A stretch of 60,000 nucleotides of DNA. Origin: Nymphaea colorata (lineage: Eukaryota; Streptophyta; Magnoliopsida; Nymphaeales; Nymphaeaceae). This document shows positions 12,281 to 24,010 of the stretch, one piece after another; the stretch's first letter is position 1; the number at the start of each line of letters is the position of its first letter. The position numbers and the translations under genes are program-made. The DNA lies in the NCBI RefSeq assembly GCF_008831285.2, contig NC_045138.2, forward strand, positions 7,409,205 through 7,469,204. The letters run 5' to 3'. The notes below the pieces were generated by a model. The model worked only from the letters and a program-made list of their open reading frames with translations, had not been told where the DNA came from and did not search any database.

Positions 12281-12876
12281 CAATGTCACCTGGGTGCGTT
12301 TCCCAGGAGGTCGCACCAGCACCGACGCGTTGCGGGTGCGGGTTCGGGTGCGGGTGCGCTCCAGGTGCGCACCCAATCCGCACCCGATGATGAGGCTCGT
12401 ACCCAAGCCGCACCCAGGGGAGTTGGATCAAGTTCCGAGTCGAAACCAAATCCAAACCAAGTTCATCTGCGTGTATGGTTTGGATCTGGATCTGATTTCG
12501 GGATGAAACCAGATTAAAAATCCACAAAATCAAATCCCCGTCGGCCGTTGCATCTAATTTAATACATCTATAGATATATTATATGTTCTCTTTTCTCTTT
12601 AAAAAAAAACGATACAGAACTAAAGAATGGTGGCTTTCATAAAACGATCTTTTTGCCTTTTTTTCAAACATTTCTTTTTTGATTTTTTCCCACTATCATA
12701 AAAATGTATAATTTTAATTGTGTTATTCAATTTCTATGAAAAATTAATAATAATAATAATAATATTAATATTAATAAAATATCGTCACCGCACCGCCGCA
12801 CCTAATTTTTTTGAGATGTGCCGCACTGGCACCCGCACCGGCACCGGCACCCGCACCCCGCATTCAGGTGACATAG
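12281..12876. mobile_element. Complete non-autonomous hAT element (596 bp)
   Basis: It is bounded by perfect 8-bp target duplications CATCTTAG (12273-12280 and 12877-12884). Imperfect terminal inverted repeats read CAATGTCACCTGGGTGCG at the left and, on the opposite strand, CTATGTCACCTGAATGCG at the right. The subterminal regions are rich in GGGTGCGG / CCGCACCC words and the core is AT-rich. There is no coding capacity. Its right subterminal block (GAGATGTGCCGCAC and GGCACCCGCACC-type words) is shared with the coding element at 44230-47959, which marks it as an internally deleted relative. An 8-bp duplication is typical of the hAT superfamily. Confidence 0.88.
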
Positions 12877-13964
12877 CATCTTAGTGGATTTACAGGTTAA
12901 GTTAGAACTGATATGCTTTTGCAACTCTTAATGATGATAACTTATTGTTCGCATCCACCAAAAATTTATTGGTTTTTGGAGTACTCCATAAAAATGAGAT
13001 TTTATTTTGAAAACAAGAGAGAAAGGGACTCGCCCGTTAGTACAAAGATCGACCATTCACGGCACCTTTACCGGGGTTAATCAATCTAAGGGCTATGTTT
13101 ATACTTGATGCATTTTATTTTGGCTTGAACATTTTTTTCATTATATATGCAATGTATTGTTTGAGAAAATTTTAATAACTTGATATTTCAAATCTTTTAG
13201 GAAATTTTGAAGAATTATTTGAGAGTGGAAAATATTTCGATTTGGATAATCTTGGATGAGAAAATATCATTTGGAAACATTTGAAGACAATTTTGGAGTC
13301 ATTTCGGTGTTCTCTTAAGACTTTAAGTAGGTTTGAAATTTTGCTCTAATTCGGTTACTATGTAGTTAGAGCTCCATCTCATCTTGCTTAAGTTCTTTAT
13401 AGAGGTTGTGATCATAAGTGATATTGAGTAAGAATGCATGAATGCATTGATCTTATATGATTGAAAGAAAGTAATTCATTCATACCACAACATTTATCTA
13501 AAAACATTCATATCATAACATTTATTTAAACGCAATCCTACCATAGCATTCATCTAAAAACATTAATACCATAACATACATCCAAGATTTTTGTTTTCAT
13601 AACTATCATATATAAGAAGGAAAAGTTTTTGAACATGGATTGAGGTTGTAGATCATCAAACATGAATCCAATATTATGTCATTACTTGAGTTTTGGTCTT
13701 TGTGAAGTCGGTAAATGAGAATGATCTTGGAAGAAAAATATGTTTAAAGAATGGAAAAAAATAGAGACTTAATCACAAGAGAAAGAGAAAGAGATTTTTA
13801 AGATCACTAAATGAAAGTTTTTAAAAGAGGAAAAGATACATATCTTTGTATGTATTTTATGTGTGCATACATATATGTATATATGTACATATGTGTACAC
13901 ATATGTATGTAAAAACTTTTGAAAATTAAGTATTAACTTAAATAGAGAGGAAAGAGAAGTTTTT

Positions 13965-13967
<3 letters not shown>

Positions 13968-14007
<40 letters not shown>

Positions 14008-14112
14008 GCACATATACGTGTATATATTATCACACATACACGTATATGAAAGTTTATAAAAGAGGGTATTGATTGGAAGAGAAAGAGATATTTTAGAGGA
14101 AAAGAAATAAAA

Positions 14113-14189
<77 letters not shown>
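13968..14189. repeat. (GA)n and long (AT)n microsatellites in the left LTR
   Basis: A GA run is at about 13968-14003 and an AT run of about 75 bp at 14114-14188. Both fall inside the segment missing from the right LTR. Confidence 0.95.
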
Positions 14190-14191
<2 letters not shown>

Positions 14192-14890
14192 AAATTTGTA
14201 TAAAAAGACATTTAACTTGAAGAGATAAAAGGTTTTAGAGAGAGACAATAGAACGCACGTATACATGCATTCATGTATATGTGAAAGTTTGTAAAATAGA
14301 ACATAGAAACATAGAAAGAGAAGAAGAAGGAAATCATCATGTGCACATATATGTATATAACATGTATATACATATCTGTCTTCATGAGATTAAGAGTAAG
14401 TTAAAACATCTGACTTCAAGTTTGATGTAGGCCGGAGGAGAGCTTGGACTTATGTAAGAGCTTAAGCTAAGTCTCTAAAGCCACATTAGAAAGAGGTTCT
14501 TTTGAAAATATTTTGGAGAGCATGATTTCAAATATTTTTATATGTGAACAAAAAACATAGTTATTTCATTTGTTACAGGGAAATATGTTTCTTCCACCAT
14601 TAGGTATGGAAGAAAATCAGACCACATGATAAGGCGCTCATTAGGTTTCCTAATTGGAAGATTAGAAGAAAACTAACGCAGAATGACATAAAAATGCATA
14701 TTAACATGTACATGTTCGTGATGGCTTTTCTCGGGTTGGACAAACCCCAACCTTAAAAATTAACACAAGAACGAAGAAATCCCAAACCACACTCTCATTC
14801 TCGCCGTGCATTCACAAATATGAACAGAAAAATTAAGCAACTACGCATAAACAATATCTCCAAAATAAAGCAACATTTAAGTAATGGAGA

Positions 14891-15425
14891 GAACTTGTTC
14901 AATCATAGAATGCAATATCATCTCATCTTCTCATGCTCTCGGTGCACTCGAGTATAACTTCTTGATTCTAAACTAGAGATTTGAGAACTATCTCATAAGG
15001 CTATGGGGAAATGAAGAGGAGAGGAGATAAAGAAACCCAAAAAAAGATTGTTCAAGAAAAGAGTGAATATGATTTAATCATAAAATGAAATATTATCTCA
15101 TCTTCTTATGCTTCTGGTGCACTCAAGAATAGCTTGACTCTAAAAAGGAGATTTTATAGCTGTCTTATATGGCCATGAGGAGATGAAGAAGAGAGAAAAC
15201 AAGGGAACCACAACAAGACTATATTCAAGAAAAGAGAGTGCAAGAGAACTTGTTCAATCATAGAATAAAATATGATTTCATCTTCTCATACTTTCGATGC
15301 ACTCAAGAATAGCTTCTTGACTTTAAAATAGAGATTTGAGAGCTATCTTATATGGCCATGAGGAGATGAAAAAGAAAGAAAACAAGGAAACCAAAACAAG
15401 GTTACATTCAAGAAAAGATAGAAAA
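14891..15425. repeat. Three ~180-bp tandem units in the left LTR
   Basis: Units start near 14891, 15063 and 15246. Each runs from an (A/T)TTCAATCATA block through TGCACTC(A/G)AG, GAGATTT and GGCCATGAGGAGATGAA-like blocks. The same three-unit array is in the right LTR (25838-26357). The related LTR at 56130-58263 has only one unit. Confidence 0.85.
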
Positions 15426-16513
15426 CAATGAAAGGAATGAAATGTGATGCTGATTACATACCTCTAATAAAAATTATTTTAGGAAAAAAATGAAGAACCT
15501 GGCTTAGAATGATCCTAGATCCCTTTGAGTAGAACAAAAAGATGATGAAGAGGATGCCTCCAAGAGATCTCTTCGTGCTCTCTTGAAGAGTTGTAGCTCG
15601 ATGAAGCTTGCTCCCAAAGTTGGAGAAGAAGAAAATGAATGAAAAGGAAAGAAGAAGAGGGAAATGGAGGAAGAGAGCTAAGGGAAAAACTCTAAGTCTT
15701 CAAGTGAGAATGCATTAGAGTTTCTCCAAGGGCTAGCTTATGCCCAAAAGGGAGGATTGTGGGAGTATTTATAGAGTTTTGGAGCCGAAAATCAAAATTT
15801 GATTTTTTTTGAATTTCACAACATTTTCATGTAAATTTCAAATAATTTTGAATTATTTTCATTTAAAAAAAAAAGGTTTTGACTAAGTGAGATTGGACAT
15901 TAGCCCTGCAAACACCCCTTTGGGGTGTGGGCTGGGCTATTGCCCACCCAATGGACCAAAACCGCACCCCAAGGGGTGGTTTTGATATGCAAATGGGGCC
16001 TGTGCAGTACGCAGGCCTCGATCCTGGCACTGTTGCGCGCTAAGCGCAACAACGCCAGGCTCTATGGTGCCCAGCGTGATACTCATTTATTTTATTTTAT
16101 TTTATATTTTTTTTGTTAAACTTTATGATATGAAATAAGGATTTTTCGTGTAAAAGCATAAGAATCCATTTTTTTGTTTAATTTATTGTAAAAATGTATA
16201 GAACTGCTTTTTTCGTTACAAAAGAGTGGTCGACTTCGTTTTAAGCTTTAAAAACATATTTTGGTGCGAGGACGAGGCATAAAAGAAGGGGAATGTCTGT
16301 GCATGTGCACACGACGCTTGTAGCACCAGATTATGTTGTTTTGAACTTGATTTTGGATTTTGAGTTTCAAATGCTCGATTCAGATGTAAATTTGGATTTT
16401 GGATCTAATTTGGTTTTGAGAGTTGGATTTTAGATTTGAATCTTGTGCCTAAATTTGAGTTCTGTGCTTGGTTAAAATAACATAGTCTTTTGGATAAATT
16501 TAGGGTGATTACA

Positions 16514-16530
16514 ATTGTCCCTCTTTGTTT
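16514..16530 (-). promoter_or_regulatory. Polypurine tract of the Tat-like element
   Basis: On the minus strand AAACAAAGAGGGACAAT directly precedes the TGTAATC start of the 3' LTR, the expected place for the plus-strand primer. A near-identical tract precedes the LTR at 58263. Confidence 0.75.
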
Positions 16531-16610
16531 TTATGTCGGTGCTAGCCGTGCTTAGTAATAAAGATAAGCATCACAATTTTTTCAAACAAAACGTATTTGA
16601 AGCAATGTTT

Positions 16611-16815
16611 CAGGTTTAACCCCTTACATGAATGAGTTGTTTGAGCTTATATTGTAGGTTTAACCTCTTACCTATACGGGTTTGCCAATATTGAATTCAG
16701 GTTTAACCCCCTTCAAATGGGTTGCCTTGGCTTGCATTGTAGGTTTTACCCATTACCTACGTGGGTTGTTCTCACATTGCAAATTTAACCCTTTACTTGC
16801 ATGGGTTAATATCAA
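16611..16815. repeat. Five ~44-bp tandem repeats in the 3' untranslated region
   Basis: Units start at 16611, 16655, 16698, 16740 and 16780. The consensus is built on AGGTTTAACCCCTTACCT followed by GTGGGTTG. The same repeat has about ten copies at 58381-58805. Confidence 0.9.
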
Positions 16816-17218
16816 ATCTTGATTGATAATAAAAAAAAATGCCCAGTGTAATTGTTATGTTTACGACTGAAAAGAATCCAAATTGAATGGCAGATTGGAT
16901 GTGAAAACATGAATATTTGTCATTGATTGAAAAGTGAATACAAAAGAACTAGGAATAGAATTTCTTGAGGTGAAGAGCATTAACAGGATCGACAAGTTTC
17001 ACCCCATCAACATCAATCAGTTGGTATGAATTATGGGACAAAGCTTCCTTAATAACATATGGGCCTTCTCAATTTGGTGCCCAGTTACCATGTGGTCGTC
17101 TTGAGGTATACCACTGATCGTAGGACCAAGTCATTCACTTTGAACTGTTTCTCGATAACTGACTTGGAAAATTGTGTGATCAACATTTGGTGACAAGTTT
17201 CAGCATGTTTAGCTGCTT
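16816..17218 (-). other. 3' end of the pol region / untranslated internal DNA
   Basis: Between the 44-bp array and the integrase core. It probably includes the integrase C-terminus (an LRPYYVIK-like region is hinted at around 17040-17110), but frames are too broken to annotate. Confidence 0.4.
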
Positions 17219-18207
17219 TTAGCCCCTTTCCATCTGAGCTACATTAGCTTTTTCTGCTGATATTAATTTAGAGGAAGCTCTATAAGAGAAGCGAACTTCA
17301 AAGTGGGTTTCAACACATGTAATGGTAGGACCAAGTCCATTCCATAGACTAGTTCTGCTGGAGTAGCATTTGTTGGAGTTCTCATAGTGGTGCGATATGC
17401 CCACAGAACATTATTCATCTTTTCGTGCCAATCACTTTTAATTTCTATTATCTGTTTCAAGATGTAGATCAAGATCTTGTTGGTAGCCTCTGCTTGCCCA
17501 TTGCCTTGGAAGTAATAAGAAGCTGAAAAATGATGCATGACACGATATTTGTTACACAACTGCCTCATTTTTCATTTTTGAAATGAGTCCCATTGTATAT
17601 ACTATATTATGAGGGACTCTAAATCTGCAAAGAAGATTTTTATCAATGAAGGATACTACATGACACCCTTCTATTGTTCGGAGTGTGACAATTTCTACCC
17701 ACTTGGTAAAAAAGTCTGTTGCAGTAAGAAAATATTTATGGCCATTAGAAGCTGTAGGGGATATTGGTCTGACTATGTCAAATGCCTACATTGAAAATGG
17801 CCAAAGAGATGTTACAAAATGCAAGTGAGAGGCTGGTGCATGGATCATTAAAGCATGCAGTTGACATTCTTTGTATCTTTTGATGAACGGGAAACAACTT
17901 TTTGCATAGTAGGCCAATAATACTCTGCTCGAATTATCTATTTGGTGAGGGTTTGGTAACTAACATGACCCCCACAGTCTCCTCGATGTGACTCTTCGAT
18001 GACTTCCTTTGCCTCATCTTCATCAAGGCACTTAAATCCACGTCTATATAGCACCCCTCCATGAATAAAGTACCTCACTGATGTACGTTGAATTGCGTTT
18101 TGTTCATTTCTGGGCATTCCAGTTGGGAATTCTTCAATTTCAATATATCTTTTAATGTCATGATACCAAGGCATATTCCCCTCTTGGATATGATGAACAT
18201 GCTTCAC
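17219..18207 (-). pseudogene. Integrase of the Tat-like element (broken)
   Basis: The zinc-binding N-terminus is visible at 18207-17938: a GGVLYRRG block, then EESHRGDCGGH with His and Cys ligands. The catalytic core begins near 17780 (DIVRPISP, then ASNGHKYFLTATDFFTKWVE). It continues through the frame at 17568-17263 (RQLCNKY, then FQGNGQAEATNK with the catalytic Glu, then LWAYRTTMRTPTNATPAELV). The middle Asp motif, normally DNG, reads TMG in the best frame, and several stops lie between 17940 and 17570. It would insert cDNA into the host genome if intact. This copy cannot. Confidence 0.8.
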
Positions 18208-18365
18208 TGCTTCAAAAGCAGGGTATTCTAATCTTTCAATCTCAAAAGAATGGATCGATTCGTTGGTACGCGAGGCCTTCTCTTTTTATGTGAGCTAGTT
18301 GTACTTCTTCAAACTGATGGATCAAGGTGGTGGCAATCTCTTGCTATGGCACCAACTTTTCATCT

Positions 18366-18668
18366 TTAACTTGCCATTTTCCGTTCACTTGATTGATGAT
18401 AAGATAAGAGTCGCCAAAAGCGTACACCCTTTTTTACTTGAAAACTTAATAAAGAATGAAGTCCTTGTATGAGGGCTTCATAGTCAGCCATGTTATGGGT
18501 ACATGAAAAGTCAAGTTTCAAAGAGTACGAGATCATTTCATTTTTTAGAGTGATGAGTAAAATACCTATACTATCTCCCATCACGTTTCTAGATCCATCA
18601 AAGTACATCTTCCATATCAGAACTGCTTCCAATATTAGTAAGTGTTCGTTTGGAAACTCATCAATCAT
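18366..18668 (-). pseudogene. Second (archaeal-like) RNase H domain of the Tat-like element
   Basis: Motifs on the minus strand are MYFDGSRNVMGDSIGILL (first catalytic Asp in FDGS), then THNMADYEALIQGLHSL, where relatives have an Asn-x-Ala-Glu-Tyr-Glu-Ala-Leu pattern. Here Glu is replaced by Asp in ADYEAL. This domain lies between the RT-linked RNase H and integrase, the position of the extra RNase H in the Tat lineage. The frame ends in a shifted tail, so it is truncated. Confidence 0.75.
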
Positions 18669-18772
18669 CCTGATTTCTTCGTATTAGGAAAAGTCTGCTA
18701 ACTGATCCGCAATTGCTTGTTCTTTGATTGACTTCTGGGACATATATTCAAGATATATTATATCAACAGAAC

Positions 18773-19190
18773 TTACCATTTGACGATGCATCTATTGAGG
18801 AAGAGTTGTTCTAAGATGTACTTAAGAGGATTTAGCTTGGAGAGTATCTTGCCCTTATAAGCTAATAAATAATGCCTCAGCTTCTGACACATCCAAAACA
18901 ATTCTAGGCAAGTTTTTTCTATTAGGGAGTATTTCTTTTCATATTGGACAAAAGTTTTGCTAATGAATAAATTGCATGTTTGATGCAACTTCCTTCCTCA
19001 TATTGTGCCAAAAAGCCGCCACATGATAACTCATTTACTGTGATGTAAAGTAGCAATGGTCTACCTAGTACTGAGAGTTTTAAAATTGGTGGATTTAGAA
19101 GGTATCTCTTGATCTTTTCAAACGATTATTGACATTCAAAACCTTATTCAAACTTGACACATTTCCTTAGCAGCTGGTTGAATGGTTCAT
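18773..19190 (-). pseudogene. RT-linked RNase H domain of the Tat-like element (fragment)
   Basis: The frame at 18988-18773 carries SLIEKTCLELFWMCQKLRHY followed by LLAYKGKILSKLNPLKYILE, characteristic of the gypsy RT/RNase H region (usual pattern CLALVWA.QKLRHYLL). The preceding 200 bases toward 19190 continue the thumb/connection in other frames. It removes RNA from RNA:DNA hybrids in intact elements. Confidence 0.75.
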
Positions 19191-19193
19191 ATC

Positions 19194-19960
19194 TCATAGC
19201 CAGATTGGAAATGATTCGTCTGATGGACTGGATTCGCCCTTGCAAACTTTGCAGTTCTTTGATATTGGTAGGTGGTGGCATATAGATGATTGCTTTAGCT
19301 TTGTTAAGTCCATCTCGATCCCTCTTTTACTGACCATGAAATCCAAAAGCTTACCCAATTCGACCCCAAATACACATTTTTGAGTATTCAAACGAAGTTT
19401 GTACTGTAAGAGTCTCTCGAACATGTGGGTGAAGGTTTTAATGTGGTCTTTTCTTGCTTTAGTCTTAATCAATATGTCACCGATATATGCATCCATGATC
19501 TTATGCATCTGGTCATGGAAGATGACAGCCATGGCTCTTTGATAAGTTGTTCCGGCATTCTTTAACCCGAATGACGTCACCTTGTAACAGAAAGTGCCCT
19601 AGGGTATAGTAAAAGCGGTCTTAGGTTGATCCTTGACTGCTAATTTGATTTGGTTATATTCTGAATATCCATCCATAAAAGAAAACATGACATAGCCTGC
19701 AGTACTGTGTACCAACAAATCAATGTTTGGAAGTGGATAATTATCTTTTGGCGTGGCTTTGTTCTGGTCTTGAAAGTCGATGCACAATCTTACTTTGCCA
19801 TTTTTTTTTTGGGACAACCACGATATTAACCAACCATTCTAGGTAATCAATGACATGAATGAGTTTTTCCCTTAGTAGGTCTTCTAATCATTCTTTTATA
19901 GGCCATTCTAGTAGAGGATCAAGCTTGCACAATTTTTGTTTAACTAGCTTGCAACTAGGA
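19194..19960 (-). pseudogene. Reverse transcriptase of the Tat-like element, catalytic motif altered
   Basis: Two frames cover the polymerase. The frame at 19817-19599 has GKVRLCIDFQDQNKATPKD and YPLPNIDLLV, the fingers and first catalytic region (MFSFMDGYSEYNQI, Asp retained). The frame at 19580-19194 has MTSFGLKNAGTTYQRAM, the primer-grip region and KCVFGV. The signature YxDD box reads YIGD, so the first of its two Asp residues is lost. A stop near 19598 separates the two frames. Upstream sequence to about 19960 is RT-like but shifted. Inactive as read. Confidence 0.85.
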
Positions 19961-20618
19961 CTTAAGGCCAAATGATGCTCACTCAACTGGGGGTCTAAAC
20001 TAGGCATATCCTCATTGGTTCATGTGAAAACTTTTTGGTGGCTTATAAGAAAGTCCACCAATTTTTTCTTCTTGTCTACTGACAAACTAGTGCCAATTTG
20101 AAGGATGTTAGGATTCTCACTGGCTCCAATATTAATCTTTTCAATCAGATCATTAACTAAGGGCGAGAGTGAATTCCGGTAATTCTAATTCGGGTATTGT
20201 CGTAAGTTCAACTTCACTGACTATTTGTTTGACAAATGCTTTCTAGGGGGACTTCCAAGGAAAAAGAAGAAACTGAGACATGTCGAATTCCGATGACATC
20301 CTGTAAAGAGGAGGATAAAGAGAAAATTGAACAAATTCAAAATTGATAACAAAAGATTTGCATTGCATATCAAAAATTCTAAGTTCATAGAAGGGGTCCT
20401 CTTCTGAGATCAGACAAAAAAGACGTTTAAGATTACAAAATTCATGGGAGGATTTGAAACAAAGGTGAATACTACCAGTCAATACGATCTTCTTCAAATT
20501 TCTTCATGATATCCCAGTCCTCTGGTGTTCATCTGAAATGGATGCTAATCGGTTCCAAGATGACATCTTCGTTTTTTCCGATGCCAGTGAATGGACGATC
20601 GCTATCTTTCAAAAACAA
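19961..20618 (-). other. Protease-RT linker of the Tat-like element, no domain recognised
   Basis: The internal region of the retroelement has only short broken frames (for example 20497-20243). No known motif was seen. Confidence 0.5.
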
Positions 20619-21240
20619 CTAAAATTTCTTAGGGTTTTTCATGAAATAAACATACAATGGGTGTTTTTGATAACTCAGATGACTACTTGAAACAGTATAA
20701 GAGCTCTTGAATGATTCACCTATCTCCATGTTTTGCATCCTTTTTTCCAAAGGCCTGTCCTTTGCTGTTCTTATCGTGGGTACATCCACCAAATCAATTG
20801 GCCTATGGAGCATCGATTGCACCAACCTTTCGACCGGATCCTCAGCATGTACAGTGATAACTGATAGGCCAAAATTCCAGTTGAGGCATTGATGAAGAGT
20901 GGATGAGATTCCTCGTACTTGGTGGATCCAAGGTCGTCCCAACAGTAAGTTATATGATAGTGGTACATCCACCACATGGAATACAATGCAATGACTAGTG
21001 TTTTTGATGATCACATTCATGTGGAGGGTACCTTTACTGTTCATGCTTTGGCTATCATGTTTGTAGTTCTTGATATCATCAGAGCGATATTTGTCTTCAC
21101 AAAATCCCAAAGCTTTGGCCATGAGATCAGGACAAATATTTACGCCACTTCATCCGTCGATCAATACATGTGGCACAGTCATCCCATTGACCTGGACGAC
21201 GATGTAAAAAGCATCTACATGGTAATATCCCCATTTTGAG
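20619..21240 (-). pseudogene. Retropepsin-like protease of the Tat-like element (stop in active site)
   Basis: On the minus strand the active-site stretch VLIDG-stop-SGVNICP lies at about 21170-21135. The Asp codon is 21156-21158 and the in-frame TGA is 21150-21152. DLMAKALGF follows, and then the long frame at 21122-20619 with VFHVVDVPLSYNLLLGRPWI, the flap-to-C-terminal ILG(R)PW motif typical of retropepsins. The catalytic Asp is kept but the stop two codons later kills the enzyme. Confidence 0.8.
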
Positions 21241-21281
21241 AGGTTTTTTTCTGAAAAGGTAATTGACTGGTCCTTAGAGGG

Positions 21282-21521
21282 TCAAATACAATATCCCTTA
21301 ACCATATGCTCTTCCAAGGGGAGGACTTCATCCAAGTAACATGGATCTTCATCTGAAGAGTCATCTGATGATTCATCATCATCGTCTTGTAGGATAAAAG
21401 TCTTTGAAATTATGGAAAGTTTTTTGGATGAACTTTTTATCTCACCGTTCATCATAGCAATAAAATCCAAAGGCTTCTTTCCATGATTTGTCATTATGAC
21501 TTTCTGTGAAAAGCACATCAC
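21282..21521 (-). pseudogene. Gag-protease linker with acidic tract
   Basis: A 79-codon frame of the Tat-like element with an acidic run (DDDDESSDDSSDEDP) after a basic stretch. No zinc knuckle was seen here. It probably belongs to the gag-pol polyprotein between nucleocapsid and protease. Confidence 0.5.
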
Positions 21522-21730
21522 AAGGTCGGATGTGCTCCTATGGATGATATGAGAGTGGAGTGTCTATGGTGATCGTTGCTATTGTTGCCTTCCTATGATC
21601 AAGAAATGGATTCCTTAATACCTCGGGAACACTATCATCAATCTTGAGATCCTTATTGATGAAATCTTGGATAATGTTTTTGAAGACAAAATAATCCTCA
21701 GAGTCATGATGAAACTTTCATAATTTTTCT

Positions 21731-22800
21731 TTATTTCCTTCCATCATTTTTGGAGGCTCTGATAATTTTTCGGGCCATTTTTCCTTGTTTTTGATGGAGA
21801 CTGCAAATGGTACTGAGGGTTAAAGCCATGGAAGCATTTTGCTCAAACCTTTCAACAAACATGTTAATCAATTTATCAAATTCCTTTAGTTCGACTGGGT
21901 TGACATTTTCTTTGTACCATTGTGCGGCAAAGCCTTCAAGACTTCTTGAAAAATTGCGAAAGAAAGCTTTGTTATTTGTTCGGATTTTGTAGCAATCATT
22001 GAAAAAGATTGAAAGATGAACGTGTGGACAGGTGGTTCCAACATATCTAACGAACTCCTTGGGCAAACCTTTCACATCCTCGTCCTCTTTAATACCAAGG
22101 TCGTAATCCTCACATGAATATGAGTGTTATCCTTTTTTCCTAAAGTTTATATTGTTCATTCTTTTTCCCATTTCATAAAAGCTGCCCTTAGTTGGACTTC
22201 ATCATCACTTGATTCAACTAATTTTGGCTTTGTCTTTTCTTCTTGCCCTTGATCTCTTTTACTTTCTCTGCAAAACTCTCACTGTTCAAGCTACTGCTAG
22301 GGATGTACTTCTTTGTCTTTTTTCCCTTTTTGGTAGGCTTTCTCTTTCTTTTGTGTTTCTCTTCCGAACTTCCAATGGTGATAGGGCTAGGTGAGCTACT
22401 TTCTTCTATAATTTATTTTCCATTCTTGCTTCTATTTGTTGTCTTTTTTTTCTTGAGAGAAAGCAATTCGGGTTTTTTCTCCTTATTAGTTGCTGAATCT
22501 GATCCCAGGTAACCTACATCTGGTTTTGTAAGGGAAGATTTGTTGTTTTTCTTCTTTCTCTTTTGCTAGCTTTTTTTGGTTATGGAATAATCATCAGAGC
22601 TTTTTGTTCTTCTTGCTCCCTCATGAATCGCTCCATGAACAATTGGAACATATGGTAGCCTTCTAGCTCAATTGCTGGGAGGCCAAGTGTTTCTGGCTTA
22701 AGCTCGATAGATAAAGCTTCGTTCTAAGGAGCCTATTTAGCTTGTGATATGGTTTCCACCATCTTGTTGGCTTTCAAGTATTCACCTTGTGAGACAGGAA
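21731..22800 (-). pseudogene. Gag of the Tat-like element (broken)
   Basis: The capsid-like domain is in the frame at 22075-21731: FFRNFSRSLEGFAAQWYKEN, ELKEFDKLINMFVERFEQN and LSTICSLHQKQGK match the plant retrotransposon gag pattern (LSL.G.A..WY...L, F..F...F). Upstream to about 22800 the sequence encodes very Lys/Arg-rich and Glu-rich stretches with stops (including EGYHMFQLFMERFMREQEE), as in the N-terminal part of Tat gag. The start cannot be fixed. Gag would form the virus-like particle. Confidence 0.75.
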
Positions 22801-22869
22801 AATGAAGAGTCATTGGAAGGAAATGATGACAAAATGAAGGTTCACATCGTATTAAGAGTTTTAAAAGTG

Positions 22870-24010
22870 ACATCAAATGAAAACACTAATAAAGATGACA
22901 AAGAATGAAGGTGAAATAAAGAGTACAAAGTTAACAACATAAACTATTAAGAAAGGACAGATGGTGGTCAGTTGGCATCCCACCACTCGACATATTCCTT
23001 CTTTACCACTAGGCCTATGAACCAAATGTATGATATCTGCGCCTTCCACTCTTGTCGAGCTATTGCAAACAATGCCGCTCATTGAGGAGAGCTGAGGTCG
23101 AATTCATGAATAGCTCTAATTGGTGTATGCACAGAAACCATCTTCTGCCTCTGAGAGAATTGCCTCATGCATCTATAAGCACAGTAATCAACTATGAAGT
23201 GACGGCTCAAGAGTGTGATATACCCATGATGATGGTGAGTGTATTGAGCTAGACCCTGACGACGATTACAATAGTCCCAAATGATCTCATCTCCATCTAA
23301 CTACACGATCAAATGACTGTATTATTCTAAGACTATCAATGCTCCATCAGTGTTTCTGAATAGACTGGCTTGGGTCCCTCGTGCTTGAGAAATCACAATT
23401 GCAAAGCATATGTGTATCCTTCCATGAAGTTGGTATCTCTAATAGTGAAGCAAGTGAGTCCTTGATAAAGAAGAGCCAATGCTATCATTGCTACTAACAA
23501 GTGTCAGGTTCCACTATGCAGGGCACCATACAATGTTTAATTTTTCCTATATCTTTTTAAGGTAAAGTGGAAGGTTCAACATAGAATCCAAATTCTTCAT
23601 ACAAGTTTTTTAGGTTGATGCTTTGGCTCTCATGGTTTTCTAATAAGAGCCAAGTTTTTCATCCAGTAAAATGAGCTATAAGATCATTTGCATTAACCTT
23701 GGTCGGGTTCATGAGGAACTGTTACTCTAATGGTTCATTTGGGTCACAAGTTGGGGTGGGGAGGTCTAGTATTTCTGCAAATTTATCTAATGGCACTATC
23801 ATTTCTCTCCATAGATACAAAAAAGATGAGGTCTTGGGTTCCATCGCTCAACAATTGCATGCACTAAATTTTCATCCACTGTTTGCATTTCTTCGACAAC
23901 CACTGTCTCTAGCCCACATTCTTCAAAGTAGGGAAGGAAACAATTGAGAAAAGGTGGGATGTCAAAACCGATACCATTCTGGAGCCCAAGGTTTAGACTC
24001 AAGAGAGATG
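22870..24010 (-). pseudogene. Extra pre-gag reading frame (DUF7745 / plant-mobile-domain-like)
   Basis: Between the primer site and gag there is a further degenerate coding region on the same strand. The frame at 24002-23799 contains VDENLVHAIVERWNP, followed after a one-base shift by MIVPLDKFAEILDLPTP near 23790-23740. This pairing (a WNP/WDP block, then a P(T/L)L(D/E)EFA.(I/L)L.LP block) is what I know from DUF7745/plant-mobile-domain-like proteins carried by plant retroelements. Weak blocks (VNANDLIAHFTG, NLYEEFGFY) continue to about 23580. Ogre elements are known to have an additional frame before gag, and the position fits. The domain name is by eye. Confidence 0.5.

Larger units (their letters stand above)
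12946..16513 (-). repeat. 3' LTR of the Tat-like element (left)
   Basis: 3568 bp. It matches the right LTR from its first bases (TGTTCGCATCC versus TGTTCACATCC) to its last (GATTACA versus GATTACA). It keeps a segment of about 0.95 kb (roughly 13295-14248) that is absent from the right LTR. The copy at 56130-58263 retains the same segment, so the right LTR has suffered a deletion. It contains GA and AT microsatellites and three tandem ~180-bp units. Confidence 0.88.

Noticed and set aside
12294-12506. Arg/Val-rich frame in the 596-bp hAT element
   Set aside because: Produced by GGGTGCGGG-type subterminal words. The element has no coding capacity.
13769-14211. Minus-strand frames with SLSLSLS and YIYIYIY runs
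   Set aside because: Translations of (GA)n and (AT)n microsatellites.
15925-16119. Frame in the left LTR with a homologue at 27288-27512
   Set aside because: Shared only because the two LTRs are homologous. The frame is not conserved beyond chance and the sequence includes a palindromic GGGGTG block.
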